Assembly (NCBI GenBank): GCA_029564115.1
Contig: JAKQQP010000210.1
Location: 62,001 to 126,000, forward strand
Source of the DNA: Candidatus Rifleibacteriota bacterium
Lineage (GTDB): Bacteria; Riflebacteria; Ozemobacteria; Ozemobacterales; Ozemobacteraceae
DNA: 64,000 nucleotides
Direction of reading: 5' to 3'
The notes under the pieces were generated by a model, which saw only the letters and a list, made by a program, of their open reading frames with translations, had not been told where the DNA came from and did not search any database. Below, one piece after another: positions 32,956-41,473 of the stretch; the stretch's first letter is position 1, and the number at the start of each line of letters is the position of its first letter. A program made the translations under genes and the position numbers.

Positions 32956-33303
32956 TACCTGTCCCCTTTCAATTTACTTCATACTTGATAATCCAGGAAT
33001 CGCTCCCCCTATCGACAGAATTTGAGTCTGCCGAAACCACAATATGTACAAAGTTTTGTCAGATATTGCAGGGGAATTGTTTCCAGCAGATCAGTTTATA
33101 ACGATCAAACCGTCAAAGTCAACACTCCGAACAAATATTATTTGTACCCCGGCATTCCGTCATTCACTCTTATCACCACGGTTTCAAGCATTCATTCGCA
33201 CAATGTACATAATTAAATTTTCAGATGATTTGAAAAAGCACCCGTAAATGGTTATTTTTAATTGAGCAAAGAATAAAATTCTCTTATCAACGGAGGCAAC
33301 GCC
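32956..33303. other. intergenic region between C25 peptidase and sod
   Basis: This 348-base AT-rich gap lies between divergent genes. Apart from the sod promoter at 33230 and the ribosome-binding sites of both flanking genes, nothing definite is seen. Open frames here look random. Confidence 0.4.
33230..33258 (+). promoter_or_regulatory. possible sod promoter
   Basis: TTGAAA (33230-33235), 17 bases, TATTTT (33253-33258). The leader of about 38 bases carries GGAGG before ATG 33304. Confidence 0.5.
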
Positions 33304-34002
33304 ATGCGTTTAAAACTGCTCGTAACTTTTGCATTCATGATATGCTCACTCATTGTCCTGGCAGAAAGCGGAGCAGGCGAAACTCCAGTTTTCCCTGCCC
33401 TGCCCTATGCTTACGATGCTCTTGAACCGTACATAGACGCTCAGACCTTGGAAATTCATTACTCAAAACATCACCGTGCCTATTTTGACAATATGCACAA
33501 AGCCATCGCCGGCACCAGATTCAACGACAACAGCCTCGAAGGCAACTTTGCTGAAATAAGCAAATGGCCGGACGCAGTCAGAAACAATGCCGGCGGGCAT
33601 TTTAATCACGATCTTTTCTGGAACATCATGTCACCGAATGGTGGCGGCACACCGACAGGGGAGCTTGGCGAAAAAATCAACGCCGCCTTCACCTCGTTTG
33701 AAAACTTCAAAGAAGAATTCAAAAAAGCTGCTACTTCCAGATTCGGAAGCGGCTGGGCCTGGCTTTGTGTCGCAGGAGACGGCAGTCTTTTCATAACCTC
33801 GACTGCGAACCAGGACAACCCGCTCATGGATATCGCCGAAAAACGCGGCACTCCGATACTCGGCCTTGACGTCTGGGAACACGCCTATTATCTCAAATAT
33901 CAAAACTTGCGCGGCAGCTATGTAGAAGCTTTCTGGAACGTCGTCAACTGGCCGGCAGTGGCTGCGCGACTCGAAAAAGCCACGACGACTTCGCCTGAGT
34001 GA
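33304..34002 (+). CDS. sod: exported iron/manganese superoxide dismutase
   Basis: The 232-residue protein is a Fe/Mn SOD with an extra N-terminal signal peptide ([20 protein letters not shown]). The metal ligands are His in [14 protein letters not shown], His in [12 protein letters not shown], and Asp and His in [26 protein letters not shown] is also conserved. It disproportionates superoxide, here probably in the periplasm. Whether iron or manganese is used cannot be decided by eye. The start has GGAGG. The ferredoxin gene follows 28 bases later and may be co-transcribed. Confidence 0.92.
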   Translation: MRLKLLVTFAFMICSLIVLAESGAGETPVFPALPYAYDALEPYIDAQTLEIHYSKHHRAYFDNMHKAIAGTRFNDNSLEGNFAEISKWPDAVRNNAGGHFNHDLFWNIMSPNGGGTPTGELGEKINAAFTSFENFKEEFKKAATSRFGSGWAWLCVAGDGSLFITSTANQDNPLMDIAEKRGTPILGLDVWEHAYYLKYQNLRGSYVEAFWNVVNWPAVAARLEKATTTSPE

Positions 34003-34030
34003 CTCCGACAGTAACCAACCGCAGATTCTG

Positions 34031-34612
34031 ATGGCCGCAAAACTTGACCGCAAAGGCTTCTTCAAAAGCTATTTTTGTGAGCTGCTCGCAGGAATAGACA
34101 CCGCTTTCGGGGAAGAACTCGACGGCTTCGCAGAAAAATTTCCTGACCTGATCAGGCCGCCAGGGGCTTGTAATGAAAACAGATTCATCGAACTGTGCTC
34201 CCGGTGTGGCAATTGCGTCAGATCTTGCCCTTTTTTCGCCTTGAAACCAGTGATGATGGTGAATGACTTCGACAGAGGAACGCCGACACTTCGCTGCGGT
34301 GAAGCGTTTTGCAGGTTTTGCGAACAGTTTCCCTGTGTAACCTCCTGCCCAACCGGGGCTCTTTCGACCACCAACCCGGAAAAGCTGCGCAAAATTGCCA
34401 CCGCAAACTGCAAAGCGGTGGCCTGTCTCAGGTCGGGAGGCTCTGACTGTCGGGCATGTTTAAACAGTTGTCAGGAATCCGGGTACAACGCCATATCAAT
34501 CACGGGCGATGGCCCGCCGTCCATCTCTCCGATAAAATGCTCAGGTTGCGGGGCGTGCGCTATTGCATGCCCCGCCTACCCCGATACGGCAATTATTTTA
34601 AAACCTGCGTAG
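34031..34612 (+). CDS. NapF-like ferredoxin-type iron-sulfur protein
   Basis: The 193-residue Cys-rich protein has two clear [4Fe-4S] motifs, CSRCGNCVRSCP (about 56-67) and CSGCGACAIACP near the C-terminus. A third, irregular set lies in CGEAFCRFCEQFPCVTSCP, and more Cys residues occur in CRACLNSC. This matches NapF/MauM-type ferredoxins, which mature or pass electrons to redox enzymes. There is no Tat or Sec signal, so it should be cytoplasmic. The start is ATG 34031 with a poor ribosome-binding site. The last 20 bases overlap the end of the convergent carbonic-anhydrase-like gene. Confidence 0.82.
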   Translation: MAAKLDRKGFFKSYFCELLAGIDTAFGEELDGFAEKFPDLIRPPGACNENRFIELCSRCGNCVRSCPFFALKPVMMVNDFDRGTPTLRCGEAFCRFCEQFPCVTSCPTGALSTTNPEKLRKIATANCKAVACLRSGGSDCRACLNSCQESGYNAISITGDGPPSISPIKCSGCGACAIACPAYPDTAIILKPA

Positions 34613-35132
34613 AATTTTTATGTCGCTGCCCGAGGGCAACGTAGTTTTTGGCAGACTCAATAATTCTTTGCGACCATTCTAAGGCGACTTCACCCTTGAC
34701 TTTACCTGGCACTCCAGCCACCAGAGAACCGGGCGGAATCACTTCATTTTCCCTGACGACGGTTCCGGCGGCTAGAACACTTCCACTACCGATCACGGCG
34801 CCAGACAGAACAACCGCCCCCATGCCGATCAGGCAGTTGTCGCCAATCTCGCAGGCATGAATCACAGCGCGATGACCGATAGTAACTTTACTGCCTATTT
34901 TTACGGTGCCTGAACCTGGCTTTTCGCTGCCACGGTCGACATGAACGATCGAGCCATCCTGAATATTGGTGTCGTCACCGACATGAATGCTGTTTATATC
35001 GCCCCGCAAGATTGTGCCATACCATATATTAACGTTCTCACCCAGCGTTATTTCACCAACAAGTTCGGCGCTGGCGGCAACGAAACAGGAACCCGGCACT
35101 GCCGGCTTTTTTCCACAGAATTCGATAAGCAT
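34593..35132 (-). CDS. gamma-carbonic-anhydrase-like hexapeptide protein
   Basis: The 179-residue left-handed beta-helix protein has hexapeptide repeats (NIWYGTILRGD, TIGHRAVIHACEIGD, LIGMGAVVLSGAVIG). Candidate zinc ligands are the His of IVHVDRG and the two His of GHRAVIHAC, matching the YrdA/PaaY/CaiE group of gamma-carbonic-anhydrase homologues. It ends in the usual C-terminal helix (ALEWSQRIIESAKNYVAL). Activity is proven for only some members, so carbonic anhydrase is a family-level call. The gene converges on, and overlaps by 20 bases, the NapF-like gene. Confidence 0.88.
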   Translation of the reverse strand: MLIEFCGKKPAVPGSCFVAASAELVGEITLGENVNIWYGTILRGDINSIHVGDDTNIQDGSIVHVDRGSEKPGSGTVKIGSKVTIGHRAVIHACEIGDNCLIGMGAVVLSGAVIGSGSVLAAGTVVRENEVIPPGSLVAGVPGKVKGEVALEWSQRIIESAKNYVALGQRHKNSTQVLK

Positions 35133-35221
35133 CTGACCTCCAATTCTCGTTCTATTCGCGGCCCGGGCAAAGTCACCCGCAGTTTTGGGGCCGGAACATC
35201 GATGCAGAAGAAAAAAATTTG

Positions 35222-35230
35222 TGATATAAT
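35222..35230 (+). promoter_or_regulatory. extended -10 box upstream of the 35281 TPR gene
   Basis: TGATATAAT is a perfect TATAAT (35225-35230) with the TGn extension. No -35 box is needed in such promoters and none is clear. The leader would be about 44 bases, with no Shine-Dalgarno sequence before ATG 35281. Confidence 0.5.
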
Positions 35231-35280
35231 ACCCCGGCCGGTGAATTTTTCACAGAATTTTGTCGATAGTTTATTTGATT

Positions 35281-35619
35281 ATGGAATCAGAAATCTTCCA
35301 GAAAAAAAGTAAGGGGCAGGAATTCTTTGATCAGGCACTGAAGCTCGAGGCAGAAGGCAAAACAACTGAAGCCACAATAGCTTACCAGAACGCGATCAAA
35401 GAAAACCCAAAAAATGCGCAGGCTCATTATAACCTGGGTATCGCTCTGGCAACTTCCGGCAAAATTGCTCAGGCACTGAGGTCGTGGCATCGGGCGCTCT
35501 GGCTCGACCCATCCTTCAGACTCGAACTGATAAAAGCGTTCGACATTGCCGACGAGCTTGCAGAAGAGATCATCGGCAATGACGTCGAAGAAGAAATACA
35601 CTGGGCAAAAGCAGCCTGA
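35281..35619 (+). CDS. small TPR protein
   Basis: The 112-residue cytoplasmic protein has about two tetratricopeptide repeats: GQEFFDQALKLEAEGKTTEA and NAQAHYNLGIALATSGKIAQ, then LRSWHRALWLDP. The C-terminal part is acidic (IIGNDVEEEIHWAKAA). ATG 35281 is chosen over an in-frame TTG 21 bases earlier because the N-terminus MESEIFQKKSKGQEFFDQAL fits a soluble protein; neither has a ribosome-binding site. A 42-residue Cys-containing protein gene follows 36 bases downstream. Confidence 0.8.
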   Translation: MESEIFQKKSKGQEFFDQALKLEAEGKTTEATIAYQNAIKENPKNAQAHYNLGIALATSGKIAQALRSWHRALWLDPSFRLELIKAFDIADELAEEIIGNDVEEEIHWAKAA

Positions 35620-35655
35620 TTTACAAGGGCTGACATCATAAGGAGCGAACACACT

Positions 35656-35784
35656 ATGGCCTACTGCTGGGAAATCTACAACAACTCAAAATGCGACACC
35701 TGCAAACATTATCTGGCTTTTCAGGCAGGCACCCTCAATATTGAGGAAGTCAAAGATATCGTAGTTATCGACGACGACAATTAA
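35656..35784 (+). CDS. 42-residue CxxC protein, function unknown
   Basis: This short frame reads MAYCWEIYNNSKCDTCKHYL, then AFQAGTLNIEEVKDIVVID and DDN before TAA. GGAG lies ten bases before the ATG. Three Cys (4, 13, 16), with a KCDTCKHY pair, could bind a metal or form a thiol site. The C-terminal half is acidic. It directly follows the small TPR gene and is probably co-transcribed. No family is recognised. Confidence 0.6.
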   Translation: MAYCWEIYNNSKCDTCKHYLAFQAGTLNIEEVKDIVVIDDDN

Positions 35785-35904
35785 CTTTCCTGTCGGGGCG
35801 CCGAAACTAGCCTTCGACACAGGCATAATCTCATAGCTGCGTTGTTTTACTGGTCAACAAGACTCAGTTCTTTTGTTGCGCTTTTGAGTTTTTGCGAGCC
35901 ATTT

Positions 35905-36294
35905 TTATTGCCGACGCATTTTCCATGGCCTGAAGATCCTGTCGATCAGAGAAAATTTGCGCAGATGCTCTGTGTCATTTTCGCGCCGAGGCGGCTCCCA
36001 GGCCTTCACTTCTTTTACGGGCCCGGTCAGCATTAGAACAGTTTGACGATCGGCCGCAATTCTTGCGGCCTGCTCGTTGAAAACACGCTCCATGGTTGAA
36101 AGCTTGCTTTCCATCATTTCCATTTTTCTGGCCATATTTTTCAACAGGGCCTGGTTTGCGGCAAGCACCTGACCAATATCAATCGCAACATCGCACGAAA
36201 CTGCGCCATCAATGCCTTCATACAGCTGAACGTTATTATCGACCGCTTCTTTTGCGAATATGTCTTTATCTTTGATATTGATTTCCACTTTCAT
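35905..36294 (-). CDS. coiled-coil protein, function unknown
   Basis: The 129-residue protein begins at ATG 36294 (MKVEINIKDKDIFAKEAVDN), supported by CAGGAG nine bases upstream; a longer frame without signal exists. Residues about 45-95 form a heptad coiled coil (NQALLKNMARKMEMMESKLS, then TMERVFNEQAARIAADRQ). The tail is basic (DRIFRPWKMRRQ). It has no signal peptide or membrane segment. It is divergent from the membrane-anchored TPR gene at 36435. No family is recognised. Confidence 0.65.
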   Translation of the reverse strand: MKVEINIKDKDIFAKEAVDNNVQLYEGIDGAVSCDVAIDIGQVLAANQALLKNMARKMEMMESKLSTMERVFNEQAARIAADRQTVLMLTGPVKEVKAWEPPRRENDTEHLRKFSLIDRIFRPWKMRRQ

Positions 36295-36398
36295 TGGCGA
36301 CTCCTGATATATGCAGATTCCGGCAGGCAACCCCGGACCTGATCTGACCTAAATTCTGATCGGCAAATTTTAACAGTTTCATAACCATGGTTTGCATA

Positions 36399-36428
36399 TT
36401 GTTCAGAAATGAAGATATATGCTATAGT
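36399..36428 (+). promoter_or_regulatory. sigma-70 promoter, predicted leaderless start at 36435
   Basis: TTGTTC (36399-36404), an 18-base spacer and TATAGT (36423-36428). The A of ATG 36435 is the seventh base after the -10 box, and no Shine-Dalgarno sequence precedes it. Confidence 0.65.
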
Positions 36429-36434
36429 TTTTGC

Positions 36435-38240
36435 ATGGATGGAATAAAATTGCCTGTCTTTCTTTTGTTAATCGTCCTTGCCATTGGCTTTACCCTTTTC
36501 AACCCGTTCGCAGAAAAACAAAAGCCTTTGCGGGGCAAAGCCGGTCAGCAAAAAAGCACCACGGAGGCTGAAAAACCGTCTTCCGGCGACAGCAAAGAAG
36601 CACTGGCAGCAGCCAGAGAACCATTCGAAAAAGGCGATTACGACAAAGCTCTCGCAATACTCCTGCCGAACCGCGATGCTGATGATTACGAATTGCAACG
36701 CATGCTTGCCTACTCGCTTGCCGGCGTAAAAATGTTCGACGCAGCAATTCTTGCATTCGAAAAAACCCTCGAAATGAGAAAAGTCCCGGAGAACGCCTAT
36801 TCCCTGGCGTATCTGTATGAAATCACCGGCCGCAACAACGTTGCCAGAATTCTTTACGAGCAACTGCTCGCAGCCGAACTGCCCCCAAAAATGAGACGCG
36901 CAACCTATGAAGGTCTGGCACGAACGACAGCGTATGAAAACGATGTAAGGCTTGCCTTCAAATACAATACCGAACTGGTAAAGAACTACCCAGACTCGCC
37001 CGAAGGAGTCGTCGCCCTCATCAAACTTCTCAAAAACACAGGAAGCCTGAGAGGGCTTGAAAATCTGGTGGCGCTCGGCGAAAAATACCATGCCGGCAAC
37101 TTCGATTATAATTTCTGGCTGGCGGTTCTATATTACGAAAGCGGTCGCTTCAACGACGCCATGAAGTATTTTCGCCGCTGTATCGAACTTGCACCCGACA
37201 ATTCAACACCCTACTTTTACACGTATCACATACTTAAACGCCAGAAAAACATAGAGCAAGCTCTGGCAGATCTCGAAAAATACCATAAACTGAACCCGCT
37301 GCTGCCTCATATTTTCTTCGAAGCAGCCATCGATGCCCGCAAAGAGAATCGCCTCGATCTTGCTTATAAATTCTATCGTTCGGCCGTCACCATGGACAGA
37401 ACTCTTCTTGGTCGCGACGACAAAGGAACCATTCATGCTGTCGAAAGAATGGTCAAAGCCAACGGTTCTGATCTTGATAAACTGTTTCTTGCGGCCTTTA
37501 TCAACTATATCAACGGCGACTATAAAATCGCGAGAGAACAGATCTCTCACCTTTCCGATGCAATAAAAGCGACAGACTACGCCGATGACGGCCGTCGCAT
37601 AATCAGGGAATGTGACATCCTGGCCATGCAGGACGCCCGCTACGCTTCATATGTTGCCGGTTTACAGCAACAACGCCAGCTCGAAACCCTCACCAGGCTG
37701 GAGAGCGTAGTTTCAACTCCCGGCCTGGAAACCGATACTCCCGCTGACAAGCTCAAAAGACAGGCGATGCAAAACCCCAACGACCTCAGACTGCAGTACA
37801 CAGCCGGCCTCGAACTGGCAAAGCTCGGTCACCTAGATGCCGCCAAAATATTTTTTGCCAATGCGATCAGACTCAACCCAAACCTGATCGAGCCCAATTA
37901 TTCAATGGCCAAGGTTCTGCTTTTCGAAGAGAATCTGCCTGATGCACGCAACTATATCAATCAGGCACTGAAAGTAAACCCCAATAACAGCCTGAGTCTT
38001 TCTCTCTCAGCTTTGCTACACATGCAAAGCCGTGACTTCATGCGGGCGCAGAGCGATGCCGAAGGAGCTTTGAAAGCAAATCCCAACAATGGCGAAGCCA
38101 GGCTTGTGCTTGCCGAAGTTTTTGCCCGCAACAGCAATTATCGAAGAGCCCTTCAGGAAATAGACCTCGGCCTCGAAGTCGAGAGCGATCCACACCGCCG
38201 GGAACAGCTGACAAGACTCAAAGAAAACCTGCGTCAGTAG
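36435..38240 (+). CDS. membrane-anchored TPR protein
   Basis: The 601-residue protein starts at ATG 36435 because that start sits seven bases after a -10 box; the frame is open 48 bases further upstream. It begins with an N-terminal anchor (MDGIKLPVFLLLIVLAIGF), then a Lys/Ser/Glu-rich linker, then at least eight tetratricopeptide repeats in two blocks (about 60-340 and 440-600), including RFNDAMKYFRRCIELAPDN and NSNYRRALQEIDLGLEVES. The repeats face the periplasm if the anchor is a signal anchor. It is probably an assembly or scaffold factor; no enzyme domain is seen. It is convergent with mazG. Confidence 0.82.
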   Translation: MDGIKLPVFLLLIVLAIGFTLFNPFAEKQKPLRGKAGQQKSTTEAEKPSSGDSKEALAAAREPFEKGDYDKALAILLPNRDADDYELQRMLAYSLAGVKMFDAAILAFEKTLEMRKVPENAYSLAYLYEITGRNNVARILYEQLLAAELPPKMRRATYEGLARTTAYENDVRLAFKYNTELVKNYPDSPEGVVALIKLLKNTGSLRGLENLVALGEKYHAGNFDYNFWLAVLYYESGRFNDAMKYFRRCIELAPDNSTPYFYTYHILKRQKNIEQALADLEKYHKLNPLLPHIFFEAAIDARKENRLDLAYKFYRSAVTMDRTLLGRDDKGTIHAVERMVKANGSDLDKLFLAAFINYINGDYKIAREQISHLSDAIKATDYADDGRRIIRECDILAMQDARYASYVAGLQQQRQLETLTRLESVVSTPGLETDTPADKLKRQAMQNPNDLRLQYTAGLELAKLGHLDAAKIFFANAIRLNPNLIEPNYSMAKVLLFEENLPDARNYINQALKVNPNNSLSLSLSALLHMQSRDFMRAQSDAEGALKANPNNGEARLVLAEVFARNSNYRRALQEIDLGLEVESDPHRREQLTRLKENLRQ

Positions 38241-38261
38241 GCTTCATTGCAGAGATCCGGG

Positions 38262-39062
38262 TTATTTTTCGAGTTTAACTCTGTCCCAGTAGCGGTCGAG
38301 TTCTGCCAGATCTTTGCCGGCAAAACCGCCGTCTTTTTCGACGAGGGTTTCAACCTGGGTAAATCTATCGACAAACTTGCGGGCCGCACGTCGCAAGCAA
38401 TGCTCAGCATTCACCTTTGCCAGCCTTGAAACATTCAGCACTGAAAACAGAACATCGCCGATTTCTTCTTCAAGCTCATCCGCATTGCTTTGCGCCAGGG
38501 CGACCTCTATTTCGGCCGTTTCTTCTTTAATTTTTGCAAGTGCCGCTCTGGCATCGGGAAAATCGAAGCCGACTCTGGCGGCTTCCTGTTGTATTTTTTC
38601 AGCACCGACGAGAGCGGAAGGAAACTCCAGAGCTTCTTTCATACGGTTTGAAAGGCGCTTCCGGTCTGCTTTCTCTTTTTTCTTTATTTCGCCCCACATC
38701 TGAATGACGGCTTCCGGATCAGCTGAGTTGTCGAGCTCTCCGAAAACATGCGGGTGCCGGCCAATCAGTTTCTCACAAATCCCGGTGGCCACATCGGCCA
38801 TATCGAAGGTTCCTGCTTCTGCCGCAATCTGAGCACTGAAAACAATGATCATCAATAGATCACCCAGCTCTTCTTTAACGTGCAGCATGTCGCCGCTTTC
38901 GATTGCTTCTATTACTTCTCGAGACTCTTCAGCGAGATGCTCGGTCATGGTTGCGAGTGTCTGTTTTCGATCCCAGGAACAGCCTTCCGGCGATCGCAAC
39001 TTTCTCATTATTTCGACCAGTCGCAAAAACTGACCACTGATACGTTCGTTATCCTGATTCAT
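38262..39062 (-). CDS. mazG: nucleoside triphosphate pyrophosphohydrolase MazG
   Basis: The 266-residue, two-domain MazG hydrolyses NTPs to NMP and pyrophosphate, clearing non-canonical or excess nucleotides. The N-terminal LRSPEGCSWDRKQT and EESREVIEAIESGD, then EELGDLLM, give the metal-binding EExxE and ExxD sites. A second set follows in EETAEIEVALAQSNADELEE and EIGDVLF. The length matches E. coli-type MazG. The ATG overlaps the aroK stop by 4 bases, so the two are translationally coupled. Confidence 0.93.
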   Translation of the reverse strand: MNQDNERISGQFLRLVEIMRKLRSPEGCSWDRKQTLATMTEHLAEESREVIEAIESGDMLHVKEELGDLLMIIVFSAQIAAEAGTFDMADVATGICEKLIGRHPHVFGELDNSADPEAVIQMWGEIKKKEKADRKRLSNRMKEALEFPSALVGAEKIQQEAARVGFDFPDARAALAKIKEETAEIEVALAQSNADELEEEIGDVLFSVLNVSRLAKVNAEHCLRRAARKFVDRFTQVETLVEKDGGFAGKDLAELDRYWDRVKLEK

Positions 39063-39568
39063 TGAATTTCACCTGCCATTAGACTGCCAAGCAGCTGCGA
39101 AAGCTGAATACCATCTTCTATCACAAAGTCTGCGAATTTTAAATAAATCTCACATCTTGCCTGCCACAAACCGTGAATTTCCTCGAGATTGCGGCCTTGT
39201 AGAAGCGGTCTTTGGGCAGATCCAGCTTCTATCCGGCCGACTATTTCATGCCATGGAGTATTGAGAAATATTACCCAGCATTTTTTCAGCAGCTGCTGAT
39301 TGGCGCCGTAAGTGGGCAAACCTCCACCACCGGCGACTATTGCCGGTGGACTTACGGCTTGAAGCAACTCTGCAAAAGCTTCATGTTCGAGTTTTCTGAA
39401 CTCAGCTTCACCGGGTCCGGCGAAGATTTCGGCAATTTTCTGCCCTGTTTCACGCTCGACCAGGTTGTCCAGGTCATAAAACGGCAACCCAAGCATCGAA
39501 GCGGCCTGCTTGCCGGCAGTGGTTTTGCCGGCAGCCATAAAACCTGTAATAAAAAATATTTTTTGCAT
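39059..39568 (-). CDS. aroK: shikimate kinase
   Basis: The 169-residue P-loop kinase phosphorylates shikimate in aromatic amino acid synthesis. Walker A reads GFMAAGKTTAGKQ, the shikimate-binding Asp lies in FYDLDNLVERETG, the lid and substrate region in IVAGGGGLPT, and Arg in the RPLL segment. It is the first gene of a pair with mazG (4-base overlap). A hairpin terminator for the preceding gene lies 22 bases upstream, so aroK must have its own promoter close to its start; a TAGAAA box is possible. Confidence 0.93.
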   Translation of the reverse strand: MQKIFFITGFMAAGKTTAGKQAASMLGLPFYDLDNLVERETGQKIAEIFAGPGEAEFRKLEHEAFAELLQAVSPPAIVAGGGGLPTYGANQQLLKKCWVIFLNTPWHEIVGRIEAGSAQRPLLQGRNLEEIHGLWQARCEIYLKFADFVIEDGIQLSQLLGSLMAGEIQ

Positions 39569-39589
39569 CAGAGTCTTTCTAAATTAGAA

Positions 39590-39611
39590 AACGGCGGTTT
39601 ACACCGCCGTT
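39590..39611 (-). terminator. terminator of the 39633-40256 gene
   Basis: Nine-base arms AACGGCGGT/ACCGCCGTT with loop TTAC. On the minus strand the stem is followed by TTTTCTAATTT. Confidence 0.75.
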
Positions 39612-39632
39612 CGCCATTTCTGTAAGTTTAAC

Positions 39633-40256
39633 TTATCTAACCGGCACGACTCCAGAAGGAAGAACCGGCATCGGGTTGACCTGTCCACCGTTAACAGGAA
39701 TTTCAGGTTTGGCAGGGACATAACCGGAACCGTTCGGGCCATCGAAAGTCTGATTGGTAAAACCATTGTTAGCGCCGGGGTTATAACCACTATAGCCGCC
39801 CATGTTGGGCAAATTGCCGTTACCAGCGCCAAGAACGTTGCGAATAACCATCATCAGCTGGTTAAGTCGTTCGACAACGGCTTTTCTTTCGTTCATGACG
39901 AGATAAAATTTGATTTTGCTGATTCTCTGATCGATTTCACCGATAAGAGTGTAGTAAGCGGGGTCCATTTCGCTCTTTTTAAGGGCTGATTGAGCATTAT
40001 TGAGATGGCCGATAGCCGAAACGTTATCCATGATGGATTTTTCGAGAGAGCTTCTGCACATCTGCAGGTCTGAGTAGACCATCCAGAGGAGGGTGACAAC
40101 AGCTTTATCATTCGGATCAACAGTGCCAGAATACTGACCAGATTGACCGTATTGGCCCGACTGACCTGTTTGACCTGACTGACCGGGATAACCAGCCATA
40201 ACTGGCGCTGAGGCTAACAATAGAACTGCGAGAAGCCCTATGATATACTTTTTCAT
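39633..40256 (-). CDS. exported Gly/Gln-rich protein, function unknown
   Basis: The 207-residue protein starts at ATG 40256 (GGAGGG upstream) with signal peptide MKKYIIGLLAVLLLASAPVMA. A low-complexity GQSGQTGQSGQYGQSGQY tract follows, then a helical core (about 50-135, with VVTLLWMVYSDLQMCRSSLE and ISKIKFYLVMNERKAVVERL), and a Gly/Asn/Pro-rich tail ending VLPSGVVPVR. One Cys is present in the core. It is monocistronic, with its own terminator. It is probably secreted or periplasmic. No family is recognised. Confidence 0.7.
   Translation of the reverse strand: MKKYIIGLLAVLLLASAPVMAGYPGQSGQTGQSGQYGQSGQYSGTVDPNDKAVVTLLWMVYSDLQMCRSSLEKSIMDNVSAIGHLNNAQSALKKSEMDPAYYTLIGEIDQRISKIKFYLVMNERKAVVERLNQLMMVIRNVLGAGNGNLPNMGGYSGYNPGANNGFTNQTFDGPNGSGYVPAKPEIPVNGGQVNPMPVLPSGVVPVR
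40131..40184 (-). repeat. short in-frame repeat (GQSGQ[T/Y])
   Basis: A run of three-codon and six-codon units encodes Gly-Gln-Ser/Thr/Tyr repeats just after the signal peptide of the exported protein. It is coding low complexity, prone to slippage. Confidence 0.6.
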
Positions 40257-40439
40257 TAAACCACCCTCCAAAGTTAGACTTACAGAGTAACTATAACACA
40301 TAGTCAAGCAACCCGTAAGGGTACGGCAATATTTTTTTGGCAGATTTTATTTTTTTTTGCAATTTTAGGGCTTAAAGGCTAAAGTGTTTTGAGAATCAGA
40401 TTGCCTTGCAGTCTTCAACAATAAAACACCGGGACACCT

Positions 40440-40940
40440 ATGTCGGAGCAAGATTTTAAAAGATCCGGAAAAATTAAAACCAGAGTATTTGCCCTGATGC
40501 TTCTGATGCTTTCCTGCGGCCTGCTCATTTCGGCGGCACGCTCTCTTGGCCGTGAGTTCAGCGGTACAATGATCAGAAAGACTTCCACGCCAGGCATCAC
40601 ATCAACCCAGTATCACCTGTTTCTTTTGCCAACTTCAGTTGCCAGCTCTTCAGAAAGCATACTCGACGCCCTGGCCCACCCCGAATTACCGCTGCAACGG
40701 GTGGGAGTTTCGGCACTGGCCTATGCCGAAGCCCAGGAACTTGAATTTATTGAAAAGAAACCATATTCGTTCATGATTGAAGTAGCCGGAAGCAAATGTC
40801 TCGACCTGGGCTTGTTCTGGTTATTGATGGGCATTGCCGGCAGCTGCGGCGCAGTCTGGATGTATCTGCAAACTATGAAACCCGGCCCCGAATCAGAGAA
40901 ATACCAGCCGGAAGAACTTGATTTCCCGGGACTTGATTAG
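40440..40940 (+). CDS. two-pass membrane protein, function unknown
   Basis: The 166-residue protein has a short basic N-terminus, a first hydrophobic helix (VFALMLLMLSCGLLISAA, about 16-33), an extracytoplasmic region of about 90 residues, and a second helix (LGLFWLLMGIAGSCGAVWMY, about 120-139) followed by an acidic tail (PEELDFPGLD). The ribosome-binding site is weak. It is monocistronic, divergent from the Gly/Gln-rich exported protein. No family is recognised. Confidence 0.65.
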   Translation: MSEQDFKRSGKIKTRVFALMLLMLSCGLLISAARSLGREFSGTMIRKTSTPGITSTQYHLFLLPTSVASSSESILDALAHPELPLQRVGVSALAYAEAQELEFIEKKPYSFMIEVAGSKCLDLGLFWLLMGIAGSCGAVWMYLQTMKPGPESEKYQPEELDFPGLD

Positions 40941-41236
40941 TTTTCGCACATCGCTGTATCTGTAACGCAACTTTTTGTTCACTTTTTAAACAGAAGTTAA
41001 TTTTTTGCACACAGATGCCGACAATTATCTGACCAGCTTGTTACGATTTGACCAGCAATTTTGAGCAGCAAACAAGGGGCATCAATCATGTAAAATGCTT
41101 CTCAATACAGGCCTGACAGCAAAAAAACGCAAATCCACGGTTTTTTTGTCCACACTCTAATGCGCAACTGGCACATTTTTTGCTGCTTATATTATAAGTT
41201 ACGTCACTGTTTGTTTAACTGAAAAGTGAGTTAATT
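40941..41236. other. non-coding stretch
   Basis: This AT-rich stretch has A- and T-tracts (an AAAAAAAC/GGTTTTTTT pair near 41119-41149) and a possible -10 box (TATTAT near 41191) for the tiny frame at 41237. No other feature is recognised. Confidence 0.35.
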
Positions 41237-41341
41237 ATGCAGGAAAACAGCTTAAAAACCTACAAAGACTATGTTCTTGTGCGAATCGATGAAAAGTCGA
41301 AGCTTCAGGTATGGGTCAAGTTGCCGCCTACCGGCAAGTGA
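41237..41341 (+). CDS. possible 34-residue peptide
   Basis: This short frame reads MQENSLKTYKDYVLVRIDEK, then SKLQVWVKLPPTGK and TGA. A weak GTGAG lies nine bases before the ATG, a TATTAT/TATAAG region lies about 45 bases upstream, and a strong terminator lies 75 bases downstream, so a short transcript is plausible. The amino acid composition is protein-like (alternating hydrophobic residues in YVLVRI and LQVWVKL suggest two strands). It may be a chance frame. Confidence 0.35.
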   Translation: MQENSLKTYKDYVLVRIDEKSKLQVWVKLPPTGK

Positions 41342-41414
41342 TAAGAACACAAGCAACACTTTCGGTTTACTGATTCCCATGTAAGACAAAGATTTACAGA
41401 ACGGTCAAAACACC

Positions 41415-41461
41415 ATAAAAAGCACATCGCCCGCCAGATTGGCGGGCGATGTGCTTTTTAT
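41415..41461. terminator. strong bidirectional terminator
   Basis: Arms of 21 bases (41415-41435 with 41441-41461), loop AGATT, GC-rich core ATCGCCCGCC/GGCGGGCGAT and A/T ends on both sides. It ends the M23 peptidase gene (minus) and any plus-strand transcript from about 41190. Confidence 0.9.
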
Positions 41462-41473
41462 AGAATTACTGGT

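Noticed and set aside
40131..40184. Short repeats as a CRISPR or regulatory tandem array
   Set aside because: The units are in frame and encode a Gly/Gln-rich tract just after a signal peptide, with no unique spacers.
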